Positions 17,227-26,578 of a DNA stretch of 64,000 nucleotides are shown here, piece by piece. Within the stretch, counting starts at the first letter, position 1; the number at the start of each line of letters is the position of its first letter. This DNA is from Paeniglutamicibacter quisquiliarum (lineage in GTDB: Bacteria > Actinomycetota > Actinomycetes > Actinomycetales > Micrococcaceae), in NCBI RefSeq assembly GCF_019084045.1, contig NZ_JAHRED010000001.1, positions 558,001 to 622,000 on the forward strand. Direction: 5' to 3'. The notes below the pieces were generated by a model. It did no database searches and had not been told where the DNA came from. It was given only the letters and a program-made list of their open reading frames with translations. A program made the translations under genes and the position numbers.

Positions 17227-18537
17227 ATGTCACACGAAAAATCACTCACCAAGCGCCATGGCCAAGCCGACGCCACCCGCCGGTTGCGCATGGGCGCCGG
17301 AGCCCTGGCGCTCATGGCCGCCGGAGCCCTGCTGGCGGGCTGCGCCGCCAGCGCGCCAGGCCAGGCCGCACCGATCTCGGGAGCTCAGGCGGCGAGCCCG
17401 AGCGCGAAGATCGCCGAGGCCGGATCCGCCACTCCGCGGCTCGTGCTCACCTATGACGGGGGACTGCTGGTGGCGGACGCGCGTGACGGCGCAGTCCTCT
17501 CGAACCACAAGCTTGCGGGCTTCAACCGCGTCAACCCAGCGGGCGATGGCCGCCGGGTGCTCGTCTCCACCGCCGGGGGATTCCAGGTCCTGGACTCCGG
17601 TGTCTGGTCCGAAAAGCATGGTGAACATGCCCATCACTACACCTCAGATCCCTCGCTGACCGAGCTGGTGTTCCCGGCCGCCAAGCCCGGGCACGCAGTG
17701 GTCCACGCCGGGCACACCGCCCTCTTCGACGACGCCACCGGCAAAATCAACATCTTCGAATCCACCCAGCTGGACAACAGGGCCCTGCCCCGCACCGAGG
17801 ACGTGGCACTGCCCGAAGCGCACCACGGGGTGGCCGTGCGGCTCGCGGACGGGACCCTGCTGGTCACCGACGGCAATGCCGAGGCCGTCAACGCGGTGAA
17901 GCTGCTCTCCGCGCCGGATGCCGAGCACCGGCGAACCACCGTGGCCGAATCCCGGCAGTGCCCCGGCGTCCACGGCGAGGCGGTCGCCAAGGACGAGGCC
18001 ATGGTGGTCGGCTGCGAGGACGGCATCCTGGTCATCAAGGACAAGAAGATCGCCAAGCTCGAGGCGCCTGATGCTTACGGACGGATCGGAAACCAGGCAG
18101 GATCCGAGGTCTCGTCCGTGGTGCTCGGGGACTATAAGAAGGACAAGGACGCCGAGCTCGAACGCCCGCAAACCTTTTCGTTGACGGATACCGCGACCAA
18201 CACCCTCAAGCTCATCGACATCAACTACAGCTATTCGTTCCGCTCCCTGGCCCGCAGTGCCGGAGGGGACGCGCTGCTGCTGGGAACCGACGGCAAGCTG
18301 CATGTCTACGACGTGAAGAACGGGAAGGAAAAGAAGGCCATTGCCGTGGTCGGCGCATGGGAAGAACTGATCGATTGGCAGCAGCCGCGCCCGACTGTGC
18401 ACGTCTCCGGGGGTACCGCCTATGTCACCGAACCGGCCACCAAGGAGTTGCACTTCGTGGACCTGAAGACCGGCAAGGTCTCACGGAGCGTGACCCTGCC
18501 GGAAGTTCCCAACGAGATCACCTCGATCAAGGGATAG
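17227..18537 (+). CDS. aztD: AztD-like zinc metallochaperone lipoprotein
   Basis: 436 aa. The signal peptide ends in the lipobox L-L-A-G-C with C39, so it should be an anchored lipoprotein. The rest is a beta-propeller-like repeat protein. A His-rich loop H-G-E-H-A-H-H at 131-137 and C-P-G-V-H-G-E near residue 240 match the zinc-binding features of AztD, which delivers zinc to the AztC binding protein of the AztABC importer. Here no aztABC genes are adjacent. ATG 17227 is used, with GGTGAT upstream; GTG 17218 is possible. The Zur-like boxes directly upstream support zinc-starvation control. Confidence 0.85.
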   Translation: MSHEKSLTKRHGQADATRRLRMGAGALALMAAGALLAGCAASAPGQAAPISGAQAASPSAKIAEAGSATPRLVLTYDGGLLVADARDGAVLSNHKLAGFNRVNPAGDGRRVLVSTAGGFQVLDSGVWSEKHGEHAHHYTSDPSLTELVFPAAKPGHAVVHAGHTALFDDATGKINIFESTQLDNRALPRTEDVALPEAHHGVAVRLADGTLLVTDGNAEAVNAVKLLSAPDAEHRRTTVAESRQCPGVHGEAVAKDEAMVVGCEDGILVIKDKKIAKLEAPDAYGRIGNQAGSEVSSVVLGDYKKDKDAELERPQTFSLTDTATNTLKLIDINYSYSFRSLARSAGGDALLLGTDGKLHVYDVKNGKEKKAIAVVGAWEELIDWQQPRPTVHVSGGTAYVTEPATKELHFVDLKTGKVSRSVTLPEVPNEITSIKG

Positions 18538-18568
18538 CGGGAACCCGCGCCCCAAGGGAAACAAAAAA

Positions 18569-18613
18569 ATCGTGGGTCGGTGCCGTTCCCCTCGAACGGC
18601 ACCGACCCACGAT
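18569..18613 (-). terminator. Strong intrinsic terminator between aztD and the OsmC gene
   Basis: A perfect 20-bp stem (18569-18588 with 18594-18613) and five-base loop. On the minus strand it is followed by a run of seven T, so it terminates the OsmC gene; it may also stop aztD reading from the left. Confidence 0.92.
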
Positions 18614-18628
18614 CGGTTCATGGTGGCG

Positions 18629-19174
18629 CTAGCCGGCGGTAACCAGCTCGACGCTGACAGGGGTCGGGTTGCTGAAGATGTCCAGCACCGGGCAGCGTGC
18701 ATCGACGGTTGCCTGCAGCTCCTCGTAGCGCTCGCGCGTCTCCGGGCCATCGATCTTGACCGTCAGGCGCACCTCGCCGAAGCCCGGGCGGATGGTTTCC
18801 TCGATGCCGAAGAGACCGCGGACATCCAGGTCGGCCTCCGCGCTGATTTCCAGTGAGTCGATCTTGAGACCCAGCTGGTGTGCGTACAGGCGGTAGACCA
18901 CGACCTGGCAGGAAATGAGGGCGCCGAGGGCAAATTCCACCGGGCTGGCCGCCACGTCGTCCCCGGCCAGTGCCTCCGGCTCGTCGACGATGAAGCGGTG
19001 CTTTCCCGCGGTGATTTCGCTGGACACCGAACCGGTGGACACTCCGCTGGCCTTGAAGGTCAGCGCCGCGCTGGCCGTGTTGGCGGCAATGCGCTCGCCC
19101 CAGGCGGTGCCTGCCGCGGTGAGCTTTTCTGCGCGAATCTCATCAAGGGTGCTGTCGATCAGGGTTTCGGACAT
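18629..19174 (-). CDS. OsmC-family peroxiredoxin-like protein
   Basis: 181 aa. It contains the two conserved redox cysteines of the OsmC/Ohr fold, in A-L-I-S-C-Q-V-V and in D-A-R-C-P-V-L-D. Family members reduce organic hydroperoxides through these cysteines. ATG 19174 with AAAGGAT upstream is preferred to an upstream in-frame start at 19213. It is monocistronic with its own terminator. A MarR gene lies about 500 bp upstream but is not obviously its regulator. Confidence 0.9.
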   Translation of the reverse strand: MSETLIDSTLDEIRAEKLTAAGTAWGERIAANTASAALTFKASGVSTGSVSSEITAGKHRFIVDEPEALAGDDVAASPVEFALGALISCQVVVYRLYAHQLGLKIDSLEISAEADLDVRGLFGIEETIRPGFGEVRLTVKIDGPETRERYEELQATVDARCPVLDIFSNPTPVSVELVTAG

Positions 19175-19690
19175 GGAAGTTCGATCCTTTCGTGGTTGGC
19201 GCATGCCTTGCACAACGCCATACTTACGCCGATCCGGTTGGGTGGCGTCGAATCTTCACCTGGCGCACCCCGCTATGACGAAGAGGGTTGCGGTCCAATC
19301 GACCAGGGCCGTGAATGATTGGAGCTCGTGATTCTGTCTACGAGTGTTGCCGATTCCGTGGCGCCCGCGCAAAGCGCAGCCTTAACAAATCTTCACGATG
19401 AAACGCTCTTTCGTCGAACAAGTGCCCGTTCTTTTGCCGATTCGGGCCAATGCGGCGAATGGATCAAGGCGTTGGAGGCAGCATGGCGAAGAAACCACGC
19501 CGCGTGCCGGGGCCGATTTCACTGCCGGGAAACGCCATGGGAGCCCGTGCTATCCGGCAATCGGCCGGGTTCGGAACGGGCGGTCGTCCCGGGGGCGAAC
19601 AGGCGACATGGATGCGCCCAGACTCGCCGACGCCGTCGGCCCCGACCCTTCCAGGTGGAGGGCCGGGGCCGGGGAACGGTTTCGCGCCAG
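19175..19690. other. Noncoding stretch between the OsmC gene and the MarR gene
   Basis: No credible gene. It should contain the OsmC promoter and the end of the MarR transcript. CTCGT/ACGAG forms a small inverted repeat near 19325-19345. Confidence 0.45.
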
Positions 19691-20203
19691 TCAGCTTTCG
19701 CGTGCCGGGGCGTCGTTGGCGTTGAGCTTGGAGAGCAGGTCGGCGAAGCGCTTGATTTCCTCGGGGTCCCAGGAAACGAGCCGGTTCCTCAGCAATTGGC
19801 GCGACGCCGCGCTGGAGGCAAGATAGCCCGCACGCGCGGGTTCGGTGATGCTGACCAGCATGGCCCTGCCGTCGCGCGGATCCGGAACGCGGGTGACCAG
19901 GTCCTTGGCCTCGAGCCATTTGATCATCCGGCTCATGGTCGCCTTGTCCACCTGGAGTTCCTCGGCAAGGATGATCTGCTGCTGGGCGTGCTCGCGCGCC
20001 AGGATGGAGAGCACCTTGTAGCCCAGCGGCTGAAGTTCAGGATGGATCGCGGCGGCGCGCTTGCGGATGGCCTGGCGCGCCTTGACGACCATGATTGAAA
20101 ACTCTTTTTCCACGTCCTCGATCAATGGATCAAGGGTTTCGTGATCAGTTGCCGATCCCGGGTCGGGTCGGGATTCGGAGAACGGTGAAGTCATGGGAAT
20201 CAT
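19691..20203 (-). CDS. MarR-family transcriptional regulator
   Basis: 170 aa. The central winged helix has L-A-E-E-L-Q-V-D-K-A-T-M-S-R-M-I-K-W-L-E and the wing D-P-R-D-G-R-A-M-L-V-S-I-T, both diagnostic. There are no cysteines, which argues against an OhrR-type peroxide sensor despite the OsmC gene downstream. ATG 20203 and ATG 20194 are alternative starts. Target genes are unknown. Confidence 0.88.
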   Translation of the reverse strand: MIPMTSPFSESRPDPGSATDHETLDPLIEDVEKEFSIMVVKARQAIRKRAAAIHPELQPLGYKVLSILAREHAQQQIILAEELQVDKATMSRMIKWLEAKDLVTRVPDPRDGRAMLVSITEPARAGYLASSAASRQLLRNRLVSWDPEEIKRFADLLSKLNANDAPARES

Positions 20204-20470
20204 TTTAGTGGCGATCCGCCGATTCGAATCCTTCGCGACGGCGCGTTTGCCATTTCCGCGCGCCGGCGTTTTGCCTGCGTGGCGCCGCGCCGGCCCGGGC
20301 CTGTCCGCGGTGTTGACCTCGGCTGTTGCCCACGAACCCGATGCGGCAGTTCCCGCCGGGTTGGACGCCCAGCGAATTCACGGCAAACTATCGGTCCGAA
20401 GGCTTCACGGATCCGGTTGCGGCGGGCACAATTGCTAATTGTTGAACACCGCCAAACGATGGAGAACACC

Positions 20471-20902
20471 ATGGGCACGATTCTCAACCCCTACATCAGC
20501 TTCCGCGATACGGCGCGTCCCGCGCTCGAGTTCTACCAGTCGGTATTTGGCGGTGAACTGGATTTGCGCCCCTTCGCGGACTACGACTTCGCCAAGACCG
20601 GCAATCCGGAGGATGACAACAAGATCATGCACGGTCACCTGCGTGCACCCAACGGCCTGAACCTGATGGCGGCCGACACCCCTGCCTCCATGGAGTGGAA
20701 GGGCGGCACCGCCATCTCCGTCACGCTCAGCGGCGACGACAAGGACGAAATGACCGCGTATTGGAAGAAGCTCAGCGAGGGTGCCACGATCGGCGAGGAG
20801 CTGGCCGAGGCCCCGTGGGGAGACTCGTTCGGCATGCTCACGGACAAGTTCGGGGTTGACTGGATGGTCAACATTGCCGGGCCCGGGAACGCGGGGCAGT
20901 AA
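20471..20902 (+). CDS. VOC-family protein, PhnB/3-demethylubiquinone-methyltransferase-like
   Basis: 143 aa. The sequence opens P-Y-I-S-F-R-D-T-A-R-P-A-L-E-F-Y-Q-S-V-F-G-G, the standard N-terminus of PhnB-like vicinal-oxygen-chelate proteins, and ends with W-G-D-S-F-G-M-L-T-D-K-F-G-V-D-W-M. ATG 20471 has GGAG just upstream; ATG 20459 is less likely. Most proteins of this subgroup have no assigned reaction. It is followed by a strong terminator. Confidence 0.88.
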   Translation: MGTILNPYISFRDTARPALEFYQSVFGGELDLRPFADYDFAKTGNPEDDNKIMHGHLRAPNGLNLMAADTPASMEWKGGTAISVTLSGDDKDEMTAYWKKLSEGATIGEELAEAPWGDSFGMLTDKFGVDWMVNIAGPGNAGQ

Positions 20903-20948
20903 ACGCCCGTTCCGCAGGCGAGGGGGCCAACGTCACCAAGCCAGCATG

Positions 20949-20994
20949 AAAAATGCGTGGGTTAGACCCTGGGCGGTCCAACCCACGCATTTTT
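20949..20994. terminator. Intrinsic terminator after the VOC gene
   Basis: The stem AAAAATGCGTGGGTT pairs with AACCCACGCATTTTT, with a second GACC/GGTC stem inside. The flanking A and T runs allow function in both directions. Confidence 0.9.
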
Positions 20995-21293
20995 GCGTCA
21001 ATGGCGTGAGGGCGACAGCCAGCGAGCACGGGTGCGTCCTGGCTGCGGCCGCTTCGCCTGGACCACGCCCACCCTGCCTTTGTCAGGATCCGGTTTCCTT
21101 GGCCCTTCGACGGCGCTGCCCATATGTTTCCATGTCGTAGTCGTTGCCGAAGGCTGCACGAAATGGGTGTTCAATCCGGTCAAGGATGTGCGGCCTTCGG
21201 CCCGTTCGGCGCGGGCTTCCTTGACCTCCAATCCGCAGCGAACCAGACTCAACCGTAGTCAACACCGTATTTCCAGGAACAGAGGATGCCCCG

Positions 21294-22664
21294 ATGGAAC
21301 ACGAACTCGATCTCATAGTCATCGGCTGGGGCAAGGGCGGAAAGACGCTTGCCGGAACCATGGCCCGTGCCGGGCAGCGGGTGGCAATCATCGAGGCATC
21401 GCCTGATATGTATGGCGGCACCTGCATCAACATCGGCTGTGTTCCCACCAAGGCGCTGATCCATGACGCGGACATCCGCCCCGGTAACGGATTCGACCCC
21501 GACTACTTCGATGCGGCGGTGCTGCGCCGGGACAAGCTGACCGCCGCGATGCGTGCCAAGAACTTTTCCATGCTGGACGGGCTGGATTCGGTCATCACCA
21601 TCACGGGCAGGGCCAGCTTCATCTCGCCGCGCCGCATCAGGGTCGAGGCCGGGGAAGAAACCCTCGAACTTGAGGCCAAGCGGATCATCATCAACACCGG
21701 CGCCGTGCCCACGATCCCGGACCTTGACGGCGCGCGCATCGGCGGGCGCATCCACGACTCCACCACGCTGCAACACGCGCCGCTGCCCAAGACCCTGGTG
21801 GTGGTCGGCGGCGGATACGTCGGGACCGAGTTCGCCTCCATGTTCGCGCACTTCGGCTCGAAGGTCACCGTGCTGGACCGCGGGGCACGGGCACTGAAGA
21901 AGGAGGACGAAGACGTTGCCGCCGAGGTCCTCGAGGCGCTGAACGACGTGGGGGTGGAGGTGCGGGTGGGAGCCAGCGTGAAGCGCATCGGCCAAGACAC
22001 CGACTCCGCCCTGGTGCACTACGATCAAGACGGCCAAGTGCGATCAATCGAGGCCGACGCGGTGCTCATTGCACTCGGGCGAACCCCGGCCACCGGCGGG
22101 CTGAACCTGGAATCCGCAGGCATCGAGCTCACCGCATCGGGGGCCATCAAGGTCGATGGACGCATGGCCACGACGGCCGAGGGCGTATACGCGCTGGGGG
22201 ATGTGAACGGCGGGCCCCAATTCACCTACGTGTCCCTTGACGACAACCGCGTCGTCGCCGATGCAATCCTGGGAACCGGCAAGCGCACCACGGCCGACCG
22301 CGTTGCGGTTCCCCACACGATCTTCACCACCCCGCCATTGGCCCGCGTCGGGCTCAGCGAGGACCAAGCTCGGGCGCAGGGCCTGGAGATCAAGGTCGCC
22401 GTCAAGAAGGTAGCCGAGATTGCCGCGATGCCCCGACCCAAGATCGTGGGAGATGCACGCGGCATCGTCAAAATCGTGGTCGATGCCGACTCCGACCGGA
22501 TCCTCGGCGCGGCCCTGATGCACGTGGATTCCCAGGAAGTCATCAACCTTGTCGCGCTGGCCATGCGCCAGGGAGTCACTTCATCCACGCTGCGCGATTC
22601 GATCTTCACCCACCCCTCGTCGACGGAGGCGTTGAACGAGGTGCCCGGTTCGTTCGCCCGCTGA
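21294..22664 (+). CDS. rclA: RclA-like FAD-dependent pyridine nucleotide-disulfide oxidoreductase
   Basis: 456 aa. The FAD site G-W-G-K-G-G-K-T-L-A is at about residue 11, and the redox pair is in M-Y-G-G-T-C-I-N-I-G-C-V-P-T-K at about 40-54. The NAD site is G-G-G-Y-V-G-T-E-F-A-S-M-F. F-T-Y-V-S-L-D-D-N-R and the C-terminal T-H-P-S-S-T-E-A-L-N-E also match E. coli RclA closely, rather than mycothione reductase or dihydrolipoamide dehydrogenase. RclA is a copper(II) reductase protecting against hypochlorous acid. AGAGGATG precedes the ATG. No RclR-, RclB- or RclC-like gene is adjacent, so regulation and partners are unknown here. Confidence 0.85.
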   Translation: MEHELDLIVIGWGKGGKTLAGTMARAGQRVAIIEASPDMYGGTCINIGCVPTKALIHDADIRPGNGFDPDYFDAAVLRRDKLTAAMRAKNFSMLDGLDSVITITGRASFISPRRIRVEAGEETLELEAKRIIINTGAVPTIPDLDGARIGGRIHDSTTLQHAPLPKTLVVVGGGYVGTEFASMFAHFGSKVTVLDRGARALKKEDEDVAAEVLEALNDVGVEVRVGASVKRIGQDTDSALVHYDQDGQVRSIEADAVLIALGRTPATGGLNLESAGIELTASGAIKVDGRMATTAEGVYALGDVNGGPQFTYVSLDDNRVVADAILGTGKRTTADRVAVPHTIFTTPPLARVGLSEDQARAQGLEIKVAVKKVAEIAAMPRPKIVGDARGIVKIVVDADSDRILGAALMHVDSQEVINLVALAMRQGVTSSTLRDSIFTHPSSTEALNEVPGSFAR

Positions 22665-22729
22665 TTCCTCCTCGGTCACGCGGGGACCCGGATGCGGTGA
22701 CTGAAAGCCGCAGACCATAAGATAAAAGC

Positions 22730-23122
22730 GTGCAAGACCTGCTGACCAGCCTGGGCCCCGCACTCGACCTCATAGGGTGGGTGGCGCTCATTGCCGCGGC
22801 CGGATTCTATGCCTTTGCCGTGGCCGAACGTCGCCGGGATGCGGAATGGAAGACCGCCGATTATGAGATCGCCGTGCTCGAGGGGCAGGAATGCCTGGTT
22901 TTCCACACCGCGGACGGCACCATCCGCAGCGAGCTTCTGGTGCTCGAACACCCCCGCGCTCCCGAGGGCAAGGCGCTGGTGTACTACCGGGAAGACAAGT
23001 CCGGATCCTGGCAACTGGAAAAGCCGCGCTCAAACGTGCGCTTCCTGTATTGGACGGCGGCGGCCCTGGCGGCCGTCTTTGCACTCAGCAAGGTCCTGGG
23101 CATTATTGCCCACTGGGACTAG
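22730..23122 (+). CDS. Hypothetical membrane protein with two terminal helices
   Basis: 130 aa, starting at GTG 22730, 65 bp after rclA. One hydrophobic helix lies at about residues 12-30 and another at about 106-124. Between them is a soluble stretch of about 75 residues, charged at first and then strand-rich. I do not recognise a family. Codon use and position suggest it is real and may be co-transcribed with rclA. Confidence 0.65.
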   Translation: MQDLLTSLGPALDLIGWVALIAAAGFYAFAVAERRRDAEWKTADYEIAVLEGQECLVFHTADGTIRSELLVLEHPRAPEGKALVYYREDKSGSWQLEKPRSNVRFLYWTAAALAAVFALSKVLGIIAHWD

Positions 23123-23377
23123 CCAGCCCGGGAATTCACGCCAAAGCGCGATGATCCGGGAACCGGATTCCTCATTGGCCGCCATCCACAGGTCGATTCC
23201 CACCACCGGCGCATGGAGGTTCCGTTGCGCGCAGGAATACGCCGGCGAACCGACAAAGGGGTTTTGGATTCCGGGATGTCGACGTCTCGGCTGACCCGCA
23301 GGAGCTTCCCGTCGAGGCCCGCCGTGCGCCGGTGCATCTTTACGGCACGCGCGTGGTCCGCGCCGGCCCAAGACCAC

Positions 23378-23444
23378 AAAAGCGGCCCGTTTCTTCGGGG
23401 ACACCGCAGGAGATGCCGGTGACCCCGGAAGAACCGGGCCGCTT
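23378..23444 (-). terminator. Intrinsic terminator of the betaine transporter operon
   Basis: A two-part hairpin: outer arms AAGCGGCCCG-type and CGGGCCGCTT, inner arms TTCTTCGGGG and CCCCGGAAGAA plus CACCG/CGGTG. On the minus strand it ends in CTTTTG, just past the substrate-binding protein stop. The remainder of 23123-23377 shows nothing. Confidence 0.75.
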
Positions 23445-23459
23445 GATGATGGTGTGCGA

Positions 23460-24359
23460 CTACTTCGCGGCGGTCAAGGAATCGACCCATTCCTGGTTTT
23501 CGGAGATCCACTGGTCCACGATCGGGGCGTAGTCCTGGGTGTCGGCACCGTTGAACATCGCGTTTTCAAGGGAGAAGAGCTTCTCGTCATCGATCTTGAA
23601 GTCCTTCATCCAACCGGTGAGGGTCGGGAAGTCTTCCTTGAAGGTCAGGCTGCCGTAGGTGCTGATGTGCTCGGCGGTGCCCAGCGTGCCCTTGGGATCC
23701 TTGAGATCCTTGATCGGGAACGCATCATAGGCCCAGTGCGGACGCCACAGTGTCACCAGGACGTCGTCGCCGGCATCCGTGGCCTTCTTCAACTCGGTCA
23801 GCATGGCGGGGGTGGAGGAGGTCACGTAGTCCATCTTCTCCAGACCGTACTGCGGGATCACTCGCTCCTTCGTGGCCTTGGTCAGCCCGGCTCCCGGGTC
23901 GATGCCCACGATTCGATTGCCGAACATGTCGGCCTTGCCGGCGAGCTCATCCAGGGACTCGATGTCCGCGTCCTTGTTCACGGCCACGGTGAGCTTGGCG
24001 TCCTCGTACCAGGTGCCCAGCTCCTGGATCTTGTCACCATACTTTTCGGCCTGGGTCGCGTGGGTTTCCGGAAGCCAGACGTCCATGGCCATGTCGAAGT
24101 CGCCGGTGGAAATGCCGGAGAAGACCGGGGCCACGTCGGCGCTGGTCAGCGTGACGTCGTAGCCCTTCTTGGCCAGGATGCGCTCCCACAGGTGGGACAC
24201 GGCAAGGCCTTCGTCCCATCCGGCGAAGACACCGATGGTGACGTCCTTCTTGTCACCGTTTTCCGGGCCGGCGGCCGCGCCGCTGCCGGAACCGCACGCG
24301 GTCAGCGCCAGGGTCGAGGCCGCGGCCACTGCTATCAAAGATGCGAGTTTCTTCCTCAT
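23460..24359 (-). CDS. Glycine betaine/proline ABC transporter substrate-binding lipoprotein
   Basis: 299 aa. The signal peptide ends with the lipobox A-L-T-A-C-G. The mature part is an OpuAC-type domain with I-G-V-F-A-G-W-D-E-G and T-L-W-R-P-H-W-A-Y-D-A near the binding cleft; the tryptophans that cage a quaternary ammonium group (W in G-W-D-E and W-R-P-H-W) are visible. It is the last gene of a proV-proW-proX order, 54 bp after the permease. It captures glycine betaine or a related osmolyte outside the cell. Confidence 0.92.
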   Translation of the reverse strand: MRKKLASLIAVAAASTLALTACGSGSGAAAGPENGDKKDVTIGVFAGWDEGLAVSHLWERILAKKGYDVTLTSADVAPVFSGISTGDFDMAMDVWLPETHATQAEKYGDKIQELGTWYEDAKLTVAVNKDADIESLDELAGKADMFGNRIVGIDPGAGLTKATKERVIPQYGLEKMDYVTSSTPAMLTELKKATDAGDDVLVTLWRPHWAYDAFPIKDLKDPKGTLGTAEHISTYGSLTFKEDFPTLTGWMKDFKIDDEKLFSLENAMFNGADTQDYAPIVDQWISENQEWVDSLTAAK

Positions 24360-24413
24360 GATTCGTGCCTTTCTCGACGGCCCCGGTGTTGCGGGGCCGC
24401 TAATGGGGGGTGA

Positions 24414-25262
24414 TTACGCTGCAACGTGTTGCTTGGACCTGCTCAGCGAAGCGGTGACGCGATCAAGGAAGATCGCGAGGATGACGACGGAGAGACCCGA
24501 TTCCACACCCAATGGGGTGTTGAGGCCGGTCAACGCCGCGTAGACGGCGCCGCCGAGCCCTCCGGCGCCGACCATTCCGGCAATGACAACCATGGATAGC
24601 GAGAGCATGATGATCTGGTTGATGCCGGCCATGATGGTGGGCATGGCCAGGGGGATCTGGATCTGGCGCAGGATGCGCATCGGTGAGGCACCGAAGGCCT
24701 GGCCTGCCTCGACGACTTCGCTGTCCACGGAGCGGATGCCCAGTTCGGTGAAGCGGGCACCCGGTGCCAGGGCAAAGATGATGGTCGCCACGATGCCCGG
24801 GACCGGTCCAATGCCCAGCAAAAGCAGCACCGGGATCAGGTACACGAATGCGGGCATGGTCTGCAGGAAGTCCATGACGGGTTTCACGACGCCCGAGACA
24901 GCGCCGGACTTTGCCGCAGCGATGCCCAGCGGGACGCTGATGATCACCGCGACCACGGAGGCCACGAGCACCAAGGCCAGGGAGTGCATGGCGTTTTCCC
25001 ATTGGTTCATGCCGTAGATCAGCAGGAACCCGACGATGCTGCCCAGTGCCAGCTTCCAGCCCTTGAGCCAGAACGCCAAAGCCGCGAGCACGACGATGAC
25101 TGCCCAGAACGGCGGTGCCGTCAGGACCCAGTCGAGTCCTTCGTAAAACTGTGCGAAAAAGGCCTTGACGCCGTCGAAGAAAACTCCAAGGTTGTCAATG
25201 ACCCAGTCAAGGGCGCTTTCGGCCCATTTGCCGACGGGAATCCTGAATAAGTCGTTGGCCAT
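24414..25262 (-). CDS. proW: Glycine betaine/proline ABC transporter permease
   Basis: 282 aa with about six membrane helices and the BPD_transp_1 signature region (E-A-G-Q-A-F-G-A-S-P-M-R-I-L-R-Q-I, the EAA loop) near residue 185. Its ATG overlaps the stop of the ATPase gene by one base, so translation is coupled. It forms the membrane channel of the betaine importer. Confidence 0.93.
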   Translation of the reverse strand: MANDLFRIPVGKWAESALDWVIDNLGVFFDGVKAFFAQFYEGLDWVLTAPPFWAVIVVLAALAFWLKGWKLALGSIVGFLLIYGMNQWENAMHSLALVLVASVVAVIISVPLGIAAAKSGAVSGVVKPVMDFLQTMPAFVYLIPVLLLLGIGPVPGIVATIIFALAPGARFTELGIRSVDSEVVEAGQAFGASPMRILRQIQIPLAMPTIMAGINQIIMLSLSMVVIAGMVGAGGLGGAVYAALTGLNTPLGVESGLSVVILAIFLDRVTASLSRSKQHVAA

Positions 25263-26578
25263 TAGAGAGTGCCTCCCGCTTCACCGGATGGCTCCTGGGT
25301 GAAAATTTCTGGTCGTTGGCTGCCATCGTCGCTTCCGGCGGTTTGGCCCGGGACGACGATCTGGATCGCGTCGGTCGAAGAGGGAACATTGCCCAGCGCG
25401 GCCAGCAGCGTCGCACGCGCGACCGCGCCGACCAGCCTGCCCTTCTCATCGACGACCGGCAAGGGCGTGTTGCTTTCCACGGAACGGCCGAACAAGTCGT
25501 TGAGCGCGGTTTCGGTGGAAACCGCGTCGTCCGCCCGTGTCAGGATCTCGGTCAGGTCGGACCCTGCGCCGTCGACCAGGGCCATGACCTCGCGGTCGGT
25601 GACGATGCCGCGGAAGTTGCGGTGCCTGTCGATGACGAAGGCCCCGGAGGTTTGCTGCTGGCGCATCGTCAGCAGGGCGGCTCGCGCGCCTCCGCTGATG
25701 CTGACCACCGCACGAGGGTTCTCCATGACGCTGCCTGCGGTCAGCACGCGGGTGCGGTCCACGTCGCGTACGAATGATGCCACGTACTCGGTGGCCGGAT
25801 TCGTGAGGATTTCATCCGGGGTCCCGATCTGAACGATTTCGCCGTCACGCATCACCGCAATGCGGTCCCCGAGGAACATGGCCTCGTTGAGGTCGTGGGT
25901 GATGAAGATGATCGTCTTGCCCAGATCCGCTTGCAGGGAGGCGAGCTGTTCCTGCATATCGCGGCGGATCAACGGGTCAAGTGCAGAGAAGGCCTCGTCC
26001 ATGAGCAAGATGTCTGTTTCCGAGCACAATGCCCGGGCCAGCCCGACTCGCTGCTGCATGCCGCCGGAGAGCTGCCCGGGGTACTTGTCACCCCATCCGG
26101 TCAACCCGACGGTTTCGAGCATTTTTGTGGCCTGCTCGGTGCGCTTCTTCTTGCCTACGCCCTGGATCTCCAGGGCGTAGGCGGCGTTTTCCAGCACGGT
26201 GCGGTGCGGCAGCAGGGCAAAGTGCTGGAAGACCATCGAAACACTCTTCTGCCGTACCTGGCGCAGGCGCTTGCCGGAGATCTTGCTGATGTCGGTGTCC
26301 CCGACATGAACCGATCCGCTGGTCATGGGCAGCAACCCGTTGAGCATGCGGATCAATGTCGACTTGCCGGAACCCGACAAGCCCATGACAACGAAGATCT
26401 CGCCCGGCTTGACCTCAAACGAGGCATCAATGACGGCGGCGGTGCCCATGGGGGCGACATCCTTGCGGGATTTCCCGTCCTTGAGGGCCCTCACGGCTTC
26501 CTGCGGTTTGCGCCCAAATACCTTGAAGGCATTGGTGACACGCAGGGCCGGCGAAGGCGGTCCTGTTATTGAATTCAT
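25262..26578 (-). CDS. proV: Glycine betaine/proline ABC transporter ATP-binding protein with CBS domains
   Basis: 438 aa. The Walker A is G-L-S-G-S-G-K-S-T near residue 70, the signature L-S-G-G-M-Q-Q-R-V-G and the Walker B I-L-L-M-D-E-A. The C-terminal third contains a pair of CBS domains, which in OpuA-type transporters sense ionic strength or cyclic-di-AMP. It is the first gene of the operon. The stop overlaps the permease start. Osmotic control is expected from the family, not shown by the sequence. Confidence 0.94.
   Translation of the reverse strand: MNSITGPPSPALRVTNAFKVFGRKPQEAVRALKDGKSRKDVAPMGTAAVIDASFEVKPGEIFVVMGLSGSGKSTLIRMLNGLLPMTSGSVHVGDTDISKISGKRLRQVRQKSVSMVFQHFALLPHRTVLENAAYALEIQGVGKKKRTEQATKMLETVGLTGWGDKYPGQLSGGMQQRVGLARALCSETDILLMDEAFSALDPLIRRDMQEQLASLQADLGKTIIFITHDLNEAMFLGDRIAVMRDGEIVQIGTPDEILTNPATEYVASFVRDVDRTRVLTAGSVMENPRAVVSISGGARAALLTMRQQQTSGAFVIDRHRNFRGIVTDREVMALVDGAGSDLTEILTRADDAVSTETALNDLFGRSVESNTPLPVVDEKGRLVGAVARATLLAALGNVPSSTDAIQIVVPGQTAGSDDGSQRPEIFTQEPSGEAGGTL

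Noticed and set aside
19691-20203. MarR protein as an OhrR peroxide sensor for the OsmC gene
   Set aside because: It has no cysteine at all, so the OhrR redox mechanism is impossible; the distance of about 500 bp also argues against it.
21294-22664. Mycothione reductase or dihydrolipoamide dehydrogenase
   Set aside because: The MYGGTCINIGC, FTYVSLDD and C-terminal THPSSTEALNE stretches match RclA much better.
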